A stretch of 10,289 nucleotides of DNA, from contig MU648056.1 in NCBI GenBank assembly GCA_026770585.1, forward strand, positions 7,568 through 17,856, given 5' to 3'. The position numbers and the translations under genes were made by a program. Numbering within the stretch: position 1 is the stretch's first letter; each line of letters starts with the position of its first letter. The notes under the pieces were generated by a model. It searched no databases. It was given only the letters and a program-made list of their open reading frames with translations, and was not told where the DNA came from. Below, in pieces: positions 5,329 to 10,225 of the stretch. This DNA comes from Baffinella frigidus. Taxonomy: Eukaryota; Cryptophyceae; Cryptomonadales; Baffinellaceae.

Positions 5329-5374
5329 GGACCCCCCTCCGATGTGAATTCGTTTCACGAATCGGGGAGGGACC
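5329..5374. repeat. 46-bp hairpin, twin B
   Basis: GGACCCCCCTCCGATGTGAA...TTCACGAATCGGGGAGGGACC folds on itself. It shares CCCCCTCCGATGTG, CATTCGTTT or AATTCGTTT, and ATCGG with twin A. This gives two related inverted repeats in the same orientation, with the spacer between them also hairpin-prone. Confidence 0.75.
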
Positions 5375-5420
5375 AGACCTTGCCTGGGCGTTTAAACCAG
5401 GCCCTTTTCCCGGTAGTAAA

Positions 5421-5595
5421 CCCTGAACCCTGAACCCTGAACCCTGAACCCTGAACCCTGAACCCTGAACCCTGAACCCTGAACCCTGAACCCTGAACCC
5501 TGAACCCTGAACCCTGAACCCTGAACCCTGAACCCTGAACCCTGAACCCTGAACCCTGAACCCTGAACCCTGAACCCTGAACCCTGAACCCTGAA
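5421..5595 (+). repeat. (CCCTGAA)25 perfect telomere-variant array
   Basis: Twenty-five consecutive perfect units (TTCAGGG on the other strand). TTCAGGG is the known alternative telomere unit of Plasmodium, alongside TTTAGGG. Here, uninterrupted perfection over 175 bp points to recent tandem expansion rather than old decayed telomere. Confidence 0.98.
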
Positions 5596-5705
5596 CCCTA
5601 AGCCCTAAACCCTAAACCCCAAACCCTAAACCTAAACACTAAACACTAAACACCAAACACTAAACCCTAAACTCTAAACCCCAAACCCTAAAACCTAAAC
5701 CCTCC
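5596..5705 (+). repeat. Degenerate CCCTAAA/CACTAAA/CCCCAAA heptamers
   Basis: Follows directly on the CCCTGAA array in frame. A CACTAAA sub-block lies at about 5634-5665. It ends at a non-repeat insert (5706-5750) containing GGCACGGCGAGCGAAATGG. Confidence 0.9.
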
Positions 5706-5750
5706 CCAGGTAGACAGCGTTGGCACGGCGAGCGAAATGGTTCCGCCCCA

Positions 5751-5997
5751 AACCCTCAACCCTAAACCCCAAACCCCAAACCCCAGACCCCAAATTCTGA
5801 ACCCTAAACCCTAAACCCTAAGCCCTAAACCCTAAACCCTAATCCATAAACCCCAAACCCCAAACCCCAAACCCCAAACCCCAAACCCTAACCCCCAAGC
5901 CCTAAACCCCAAACCCTAAGCCCTAACCCATCAACCCTAAACCCTAAACCCTAAACCCTAAACCCTAAACCCTAAACCCTAAACCCTAAACCCTAAA
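5751..5997 (+). repeat. Telomere-like island with (CCCCAAA)5 and (CCCTAAA)9
   Basis: Degenerate heptamers include five perfect CCCCAAA units at 5851-5885 and nine perfect CCCTAAA units at 5935-5997. The latter is the canonical Arabidopsis-type repeat. The island is followed by a non-repeat insert (5998-6042), CCAGATATCACCAGACGGGG and beyond. Being internal, it is interstitial telomere-like DNA. Confidence 0.95.
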
Positions 5998-6027
5998 CCA
6001 GATATCACCAGACGGGGGAGGGGACTG

Positions 6028-6212
6028 GCTCTCGGTTCCTAACCCTAAAACCCTAAACCCCAAACCCCGAAACCCTAAGCCCCAAACCCTAAACCCTAAC
6101 CCCGAAACCCCGAAGCCCAAACCCCGAAACCCTAAGCCCCAAACCCTAAACCCTAAACCCTAACCCCGAAACCCTAAGCTCTCGGTTCCTAACCTCTCAA
6201 CCCTAAAACCCG
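6028..6212 (+). repeat. Degenerate heptamers framed by a 150-bp-spaced direct repeat
   Basis: GCTCTCGGTTCCTAAC occurs at 6028-6043 and 6178-6193. Each is followed by AACCCTAAAACCC-like sequence, suggesting duplication of a 150-bp segment. Between them are CCCTAAA, CCCCGAAA and AGCCC variants, some of 8 bp. Confidence 0.85.
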
Positions 6213-6330
6213 AAACCCTAAACGTTTAGGGTTTAGGGGCTTAGGGTTTAGGGTTTAGGGTTTAGGGTTAACCCCGAAATAGGGTGTAAGGTTAACCCCT
6301 AAATAGGGTTTAGGGTTAACCCCTAAACCC
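6213..6330. repeat. Inverted telomere-like junctions
   Basis: CCCTAAAC|GTTTAGGG at 6216-6231 (22-bp palindrome over 6213-6234) switches from the C-rich to the G-rich strand. About six TTTAGGG units follow to 6267. GGGTTAACCC at 6265-6274 switches back. The switch is repeated at 6290-6297 and 6313-6322 with a 24-bp period. GGG-TTAA-CCC is the head-to-head arrangement expected if two telomere-like tracts are joined by their G-strand ends. Confidence 0.9.
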
Positions 6331-6437
6331 TAAAACCCTTCGCCCGAAACCCTCAAACCCTTCGCCCTAAACTCGAAACCCTGTTAGTTCCGGGGCTGAA
6401 CGCCCACCAGCCCTTTTGAATAACCCCTAAGCGATCA
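6331..6437 (+). repeat. Tail of degenerate heptamers and transition
   Basis: Contains CTTCGCCCGAAACCCTCAAA and CTTCGCCCTAAACTCGAAACCC, a short duplication. Non-repeat sequence from about 6384 to 6437 has no gene. Confidence 0.7.
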
Positions 6438-6508
6438 GACCTAGGACCCTACGGTAGGCAACCCGTAGGGCCATAGGGGGGTTCCTACAGATACTGTAAC
6501 GGAAACTC
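6438..6508 (+). repeat. 71-bp inverted repeat, left arm (CCTACGGTAGG element)
   Basis: GACCTAGGACCCTACGGTAG, then GCAACCCGTAGGG, GGGGGGTTCCTACAGATA and GGAAACTC. It matches the reverse complement of 6971-7041 at about 66 of 71 positions. Together they bound a 604-bp region (6438-7041). Neither end shows a clear target duplication. Confidence 0.85.
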
Positions 6509-6528
6509 CGAACCACCAGCCATCCCAA

Positions 6529-6637
6529 GTGGCTCAAACAGTGCCCTGGAATGTCTTCGATTTCACCTTGGATCGGGGTCGGATCCGACCCCGATCCAAG
6601 GTGAAGCGAACATGCCCCAGAGCACTATTTGAGCCAC
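6529..6637. repeat. ~109-bp palindrome with a perfect 44-bp core
   Basis: Core 6562-6605 (TTCACCTTGGATCGGGGTCG...) is a perfect loop-free palindrome centred on GGATCC. It extends imperfectly outward to GTGGCTCAAA (6529-6538) / TTTGAGCCAC (6628-6637) with a small indel. It lies inside the 71-bp inverted pair. The frame crossing it is palindrome-driven and does not look like a gene. Confidence 0.9.
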
Positions 6638-6868
6638 CTCCAAGGGCTAGTGGGCTCTTGACGGTTTATTGGCAGGCGGTTCCCCGCACGGTCTCCCCTC
6701 ACGCACGTGTTGAAACTCTCCGCAGCAAACCGGGTGTGTTCAACACGCCCATCTAAACTCCCCGGTACAAACTAAAACAGCAGCTACAACTCCCCGATAC
6801 AAACTATAACTCCCCGGTACAAACTAAAATAGTTTTCCCCCTCACGGTCTCCCCTCACGCACCGCGGC

Positions 6869-7044
6869 GACTTCGTAGGATCCTGTGGATGATTTTGTGT
6901 TGCTGGGGGGGGATGAGCAAAACCTATCCACACAGCGGGCTACGAGGGGAGTTTCGGCCCATTTCGGGCCGAGTTTCCATTACCTTATCCGTAGGAACCC
7001 CCCTATGTCCCTACGGGTTGCCTACCGTAGGGTCCTAGGTCTTA
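6869..7044 (-). mobile_element. Segment interrupting the array; carries the right 71-bp arm
   Basis: Array sequence CCCCTCACGCACC(GCGGCG) stops near 6868 and resumes as GTTGAAACTCTCCGC at 7045, where other units run directly from CACGCACG to TTGAA (compare 6701-6720). The inserted part holds an imperfect hairpin (CTTCGTAGGATCCTGTGGAT ... TATCCACACAG ... CTACGAGG, about 6870-6950). It also holds the reverse-orientation CCTACGGTAGG element (6971-7041). Limits are approximate. Confidence 0.6.
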
Positions 7045-7117
7045 GTTGAAACTCTCCGCAGCAAACCGGGTGTGTCCGATACCCAGAGGAGACCCAACCC
7101 AAAAGTTGATTTCCTAG

Positions 7118-7165
7118 GAGAAATCATAGGAGAAATTACTATGGCGTAGGTAAATTTACTTACCG
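7118..7165. repeat. Small repeats: TAGGAGAAAT pair and GGTAAATTTACTTACC dyad
   Basis: TAGGAGAAAT occurs twice, about 14 bp apart, followed by a short dyad (GGTAA...TTACC). It separates two array units, and nothing gene-like is present. Confidence 0.55.
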
Positions 7166-7279
7166 CAGCAAACCGGGTGTCTCCAACACGCGCAGCTAAA
7201 ACTCCCCGGTACATACTAAAACAGCAGCTATAACTCCCCGGTACAAACTAAAACAGCAGCTACAACTCCCCGGTCACGC

Positions 7280-7354
7280 GGTGATAGACTCTCTGGGAGG
7301 CGACACGAGAGCAGAACATGCTAGAGGGCCACCTTCCCAGAGTCGTATATCACC
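7280..7354 (-). repeat. 75-bp hairpin element, copy 1 (inverted partner 8671-8747)
   Basis: Arms GGTGATAGACTCTCTGGGAGG (7280-7300) and CCTTCCCAGAGTCGTATATC then ACC (7332-7354) pair imperfectly. The reverse complement matches 8671-8747 across arms and interior (shared CTCTCGTGT). Similarity continues outward into CGTATACG sequence on the 7355-7385 side. Confidence 0.75.
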
Positions 7355-7577
7355 ACGTATACAACGTATACGAAGAGAAAGTAGCGGATCCTGTTTTTCG
7401 CGGAGCAAACCGGGTGTGTCCGACACGCGCGTCTAAAACTCACCGGTACAAACTAGAACAGCAGCTATAACCCCCCGGTACAAACTACAACTCCCCGGTA
7501 CAAACTAAAATAGTTTTTTCGCGCAGACGTCTCCGCTGACGCGCCGTGGCGCGGCCGCCGCGCGGCAAGCTGCCTTC
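7350..7577 (+). repeat. 228-bp segmental duplication, copy 1 (partner 8006-8233)
   Basis: Aligns without gaps to 8006-8233 (offset 656) with about 13 differences by eye, roughly 94% identity. It contains CACCACGT, GTATACGAAGAGAAAGTA, the CAAACCGGGTGTGTCC module, several GTACAAACTA modules and GGCGCGGCYGCCGCGCGGCA. The right-hand flanks diverge after CTGCCTTC (7577 and 8233), giving a clear breakpoint. Confidence 0.9.
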
Positions 7578-7706
7578 TTGATCGGGGGTGTTAATGTGTA
7601 CCAGGGAGTTTTACTTTGTACCGGGGAGTTTTACACGCGCTACCGTGGCGCGTGTAGGACACACCCGGTGTGGTGTTGCGCACACCCGGTTTGCTGCGGA
7701 GAGTTT
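7564..7706 (-). repeat. Inverted unit of the GTACAAACTAAAAC family
   Basis: GGCAAGCTGCCTTCTTGATC, then GTGTTAATGTGTACCAGGGA, two GTTTTAC modules, the dyad ACACGCGCTACCGTGGCGCGTGT, and two ACACCCGG modules ending TTTGCTGCGGAGAGTTTCAG. It faces a forward unit at about 7731-7866, so the pair can form a large imperfect stem. Confidence 0.8.
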
Positions 7707-8005
7707 CAGGGCTGAACGGCGATGTTTCCCGGGCAGACGTCTCCGCTCACGCACGCGTTGAACCCCTCCGCAGCAAACCGGGTGTGTCCGACACGCGCCA
7801 CGGTAGCGCGTCTAAAACTCCCCGGTACAAACTACAACTCCCCGGTACAAACTAAAACAGCTTTCCCGCGCAGACGTCGCCCCTGACGCACCGTGGCGAA
7901 ACGGGCACCGGATAACCCTCGAAGGGCCTCGCGTGGGCTAGGCTAGGGAGTGTCAGGGCTGAACGGCGATCTTTCCCACGCAAACTTCTCCGCTGACGCA
8001 CCGTA

Positions 8006-8233
8006 CCACCACGTCAACAACGTATACGAAGAGAAAGTAACGGGTCCTGTTTTTCGCGCAGCAAACCGGGTGTGTCCGACACGCGCGTCTAAAACTCACC
8101 GGTACAAACTAAAACAGCAGCTATAACCCCCCGGTACAAACTATAACTCCCCGGTACAAACTAAAACAGTTTTCCCGCGCAGACTTCTCCGCTGACGCAC
8201 CGTGGCGCGGCTGCCGCGCGGCAAGCTGCCTTC
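8006..8233 (+). repeat. 228-bp segmental duplication, copy 2
   Basis: See 7350-7577. In this copy GTCAACAACG replaces GTATACAACG, so the 75-bp hairpin to its left was lost or was never present at this copy. Confidence 0.9.
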
Positions 8234-8278
8234 GTGGTCGCAGAACAGGCACGCGATCCCTCTTCTTCACGTCCATGT
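8231..8278 (+). repeat. TTCGTGGTCGCAGAACAGG repeat, copy 1 of 3
   Basis: TTCGTGGTCGCAGAACAGGC, GCG and CTCTTCTTCACGTCC. Related copies are at 8610-8660 and, diverged, at 9203-9226 (TTCTTGGTCGCGAGCAGGCA). The next stretch, 8279-8360, has no recognised repeat or gene. Confidence 0.75.
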
Positions 8279-8364
8279 AGCAGCCACCGGGGGCTTCACG
8301 GACACAGTCCAACTAAACGATGTGTACTAGAATCTTATCCAGTTGCGTTGGATTCCAACCGCGT

Positions 8365-8402
8365 TTCGCCTTACATCTAAGGCGAAAAGGGCCCTTTTCG
8401 CC
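8365..8402. repeat. Overlapping hairpins sharing GGCGAA
   Basis: TTCGCC (8365-8370) pairs with GGCGAA at 8381-8386. The same GGCGAAAAGGG starts a perfect 22-bp palindrome (8381-8402) centred on GGG|CCC. The shared strand allows two mutually exclusive folds. Confidence 0.8.
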
Positions 8403-8403
8403 G

Positions 8404-8432
8404 GTCGGCTGCCGCGCGGCAAGCGGCCTTCC
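8404..8432 (+). repeat. GCTGCCGCGCGGCAAGC module
   Basis: One of four copies (7554-7577, 8208-8233, 8404-8432, 8776-8803) of a GC-rich dyad followed by GGCCTTC or TGCCTTC. Sequence at 8433-8609 is otherwise unassigned; TGTGTAGTAATTTTCA at 8478-8493 also occurs at 4191-4206 inside the 214-bp element. Confidence 0.7.
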
Positions 8433-8609
8433 ACACGAGGCTACCTATGCGATCAGAATAAATGTCGATTGTAAACGTGTGTAGTAATTTTCAGATGAAA
8501 AGCAGCGACTTTACACAGGTCCGACCGCTCAGCGGGCGGAAACGTGATCATTTGCCCACAAAACTTTAAAAGTCCGTTTTATTATGTCCGCCTGGGTAGC
8601 CTCGTGTGG

Positions 8610-8660
8610 TTCGTGGTCGCAGAACAGGCGAGCGTTCCTTCTTCTTTACCTTCGTATACG
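8610..8660 (+). repeat. TTCGTGGTCGCAGAACAGG repeat, copy 2 of 3
   Basis: TTCGTGGTCGCAGAACAGGC, then GAGCGTTCC and TTCTTCTTTACC. It leads directly into CTTCGTATACGTGATA and the second 75-bp-type hairpin. Confidence 0.75.
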
Positions 8661-8670
8661 TGATAAACTT

Positions 8671-8747
8671 GGTGATATACGACTCTGGGTAGGTCCCTCG
8701 AGATTATCTTCTCTCTCGTGTGACCTCCCCAGAGCCTACCTCTCACC
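8671..8747 (+). repeat. 77-bp hairpin element, copy 2 (inverted relative to 7280-7354)
   Basis: The left arm GGTGATATACGACTCTGGGT then AGG (8671-8693) is 22 of 23 identical to the reverse complement of 7332-7354. The right arm CCTCCCCAGAGCCTACCTCT then CACC (8724-8747) is more diverged. Finding the whole element twice in opposite orientations supports it being a discrete repeat. Confidence 0.75.
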
Positions 8748-8796
8748 ACCCGCGTATAACCCTGAGTCTATCATGCGCGGCTGCCGCGCGGCAAAC

Positions 8797-8945
8797 GGCC
8801 TTCTTGATTGGGGGTGTTAATGTGTACCAGGGAGTTTTACTTTGTACCGGGGAGTTTTACACGCGCCACGGTACCAAGAGTCAAAATCCCCAGTACACAC
8901 TAAAACTCCCTGGTACACATTAATACTCCCGATAAGAAGGCAGCC
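8797..8945. mobile_element. ~149-bp inverted repeat with ~57-bp arms of the GTACAAACTAAAAC family
   Basis: Left arm 8797-8853 (GGCCTTCTTGATTGGGGGTG...) and right arm 8887-8945 (...TCCCGATAAGAAGGCAGCC) pair with a few mismatches and one or two indels. The loop (8854-8886) contains ACGCGCCACGGTACC. Each arm resembles a free-standing copy elsewhere (7564-7630, 5083-5140), so the arms may be family ends brought together by deletion of the interior. Confidence 0.8.
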
Positions 8946-9044
8946 TGTCGGGCTGTCAATTTTTGGAGATTCCGGTCTCCTCCAAAGCAAATCAGTGGGT
9001 TTAAAAAGGCGATTTGGTCAACCCGCCCAGCAAGGCACATTCTC

Positions 9045-9199
9045 ATAGTAACAGGATCTGGTTTTAGATTTGTAAAGTGGCTCGTTCTGGTACAAATAAT
9101 AAAACTCGAGGGGCTAAAAGTGACTTGTAGCCCCTCGAGTTTTATTATTTGTACCAGAACCAGCCACTCTACAAATCTAAAACCAGATCCTCTCACTAT
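9045..9199. mobile_element. 155-bp near-perfect palindrome
   Basis: Centred at 9122 with essentially no loop. 9053-9191 has three mismatched pairs over 69, and the outer extension to 9045/9199 adds two more. Arms contain AGGATCTGGTTTTAGATTTG, GTGGCTSGTTCTGGTACAAA, TAATAAAACTCGAGGGGCTA. One arm alone is present at 1826-1899. A 107-codon minus-strand frame crosses the palindrome and has no gene-like features. Confidence 0.9.
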
Positions 9200-9202
9200 T
9201 AA

Positions 9203-9226
9203 TTCTTGGTCGCGAGCAGGCAAGCG
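9203..9226 (+). repeat. TTCGTGGTCGCAGAACAGG repeat, diverged copy 3
   Basis: TTCTTGGTCGCGAGCAGGCA then AGCG immediately follows the palindrome. It is similar to 8231-8256 and 8610-8635. Confidence 0.6.
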
Positions 9227-9248
9227 CTAACCCTGACTTAACAGCATT

Positions 9249-9554
9249 AGTCATCAGCCTGTTTTTTTAGTCAACCGCATGTGTTTAGTCACCCTGCGAT
9301 TGTCAACAACCGCTATAAGTCAACTGCCAACTATCCCTTAAGTGGCCAGGGGGTCATATTTGACCCTCCACAGGTCGTAGGCTCCTACGTATGTCCTACG
9401 GTAGGAGCGTATTGGCTGCTGGCCACTTAAGGGACAAGTCAACTACCCAAAACCGCATTTCTGCGCCGTGCATTTCTCTTTCGAATCAAGTCAATACGTG
9501 TCAATGAGTGCTACAAGGCAACTGCCTCTGGTAAGTCAACCTCCTTAAGTCAAC
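9249..9554 (+). repeat. Dispersed AGTCAAC heptamers
   Basis: AGTCAAC or a one-base variant (AGTCATC, AGTCACC, TGTCAAC, AGTCAAT, AGGCAAC) occurs at least nine times, at 9249, 9269, 9287, 9301, 9318, 9437, 9489, 9534 and 9548 among others. It is not in tandem register. Identical AAGTCAACT strings lie on either side of the inverted repeat below. It could be the decayed remnant of a short-period repeat. Confidence 0.6.
9334..9434. mobile_element. 101-bp inverted-repeat element with 15-bp perfect ends
   Basis: TCCCTTAAGTGGCCA (9334-9348) and its exact reverse complement (9420-9434). The interior has two further hairpins, GGGTCATATTTGACCC and GCTCCTAC...GTAGGAGC (9381-9388 / 9401-9408), the latter carrying the CCTACGGTAGG core. 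AAGTCAACT flanks both sides (9317-9325, 9436-9444) but is offset by 8 bp on the left and 1 bp on the right, so it is only suggestive of target duplication. Confidence 0.75.
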
Positions 9555-9855
9555 AAATCTAGCTGGTATCCCTGTTCTTACGTTGGAGCTACCTCCGTGG
9601 CCTATTCCCCTGTGGGCCTATTCTTCTCGGACTAACCCTATTCGTAGGACTTCTTGCCCTTGTTCGCAAGTAACCCCTGTACCTGTTCTTACCTTGGAGG
9701 CATCCTTGTTCTGACATTGGAGCTACCCCGCGGCCTTTAGGTCCTTTAGGTTTTAATTTCGCCCAACATAGCCCAACGACACGCCCTTCAGTAGAAAGGA
9801 CTGCAGAGAAAGCATTTTTTGCTTTCGGATCAAGGCGAAAGCTCTGAATGTCGAG

Positions 9856-9976
9856 TACAGGGGTACCTCGCTCATAAGAAACCGCCCCCCCCCTAGGACC
9901 ACCGTAGGGCCCTAGGCATAGGCCTACTGTAGGGTCCTAGGGGGGGGCGGTTTCTTACGAGCGAGGTACCCCTGTA
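9856..9976. mobile_element. 121-bp fold-back element with 45-bp arms
   Basis: Left arm 9856-9900 (TACAGGGGTACCTCGCTCAT...) and right arm 9933-9976 pair except for one mismatch and one base of length difference in the C/G run. The loop contains GTAGGGCCCTAGGCATAGGC and CTACTGTAGGG, again of the CCTACSGTAGG type. A third, single-arm copy lies at 10007-10040. Confidence 0.85.
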
Positions 9977-10006
9977 AACCCTGTACTCCTGCTCTTACGT
10001 TGAAGG

Positions 10007-10040
10007 TACAGGGGTACCTCGCTCACAAAAACGCGCCCCC
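10007..10040 (+). repeat. Single-arm copy of the 9856 fold-back end
   Basis: TACAGGGGTACCTCGCTCAC, then AAAAACGCGCCCCC. It matches the left arm at 9856-9890 with a few changes and has no complementary arm. It begins within a CCTGCTCTTACGTTGAAGGTAC repeat. Confidence 0.8.
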
Positions 10041-10074
10041 TTGGAGATATCCCTCTTCTTACGTTGGAGGTACC

Positions 10075-10203
10075 CCATGTTGCAGGCAAAAGCCCTGGCC
10101 GGGAAAGGAGGTGTGCCGGGCGGGGGGGGGGAGGATGATGGTGACGAAGCTGGGCAGATGGTTTGAGTGGGATATAATAGGGTAACGGCCTGAAAATGGG
10201 GTA
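10075..10203. other. Low-repeat stretch, no gene recognised
   Basis: Apart from a ten-G run (10122-10131) no repeat of the window is seen here. A 61-codon plus-strand frame ends in it, but starts inside repeats and has no recognisable motif. TATAATAG near 10173 is not evidence of a promoter on its own. Confidence 0.5.
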
Positions 10204-10225
10204 GTTAGGCCTACGGCATTGCCTA

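Larger units (their letters stand above)
6709..8233 (+). repeat. Array of composite units (GTACAAACTAAAAC family)
   Basis: Recurring modules: CGCAGCAAACCGGGTGTGTC (6721, 7057, 7162, about 7402, 7770, 8058), CCCCGGTACAAACTAAAAC in multiple copies per unit, ACAGCAGCTATAAC, and CGCAGACGTCTCCGCTGACG then CACCGTGGCG. Units are irregular in length. GTTGAAACTCTCCGCAGCAA at 6709 recurs at 7045. One unit is inverted (7564-7706). The array is the opposite-strand counterpart of 3375-4122. All open frames are under about 80 codons and not gene-like. Confidence 0.85.
9571..10074 (+). repeat. Dispersed CCTGTTCTTACGTTGGAG repeat, five copies
   Basis: Copies start near 9571, 9682, 9705, 9988 and 10052, with consensus CCTGTTCTTACGTTGGAGST then ACC. 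The copies are independent of the hairpin at 9856-9976. The stretch 9721-9855 is otherwise unassigned apart from a small stem, GAAAGC-ATTTTTT-GCTTTC, at 9808-9826. Confidence 0.8.

Noticed and set aside
6529-6756. 75-codon plus-strand frame starting at the palindrome
   Set aside because: Its first half is the perfect palindrome and its second half is array sequence shared with non-open copies elsewhere.
4191-8493. Shared 16-mer TGTGTAGTAATTTTCA at 4191 and 8478
   Set aside because: The flanks do not match, so a family relation cannot be claimed beyond the 16 bases.
8900-9223. 107-codon minus-strand frame
   Set aside because: Most of it is the 155-bp palindrome at 9045-9199; both arms are read in sequence, and no domain is recognisable.
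9334-9444. AAGTCAACT as a target-site duplication of the 101-bp inverted repeat
   Set aside because: The two copies are at unequal distances from the inverted ends, and AGTCAAC occurs many other times nearby, so chance placement is likely.
10168-10180. TATAATAG as a promoter box
   Set aside because: An isolated AT-rich octamer with no downstream gene or second element; not supportable.
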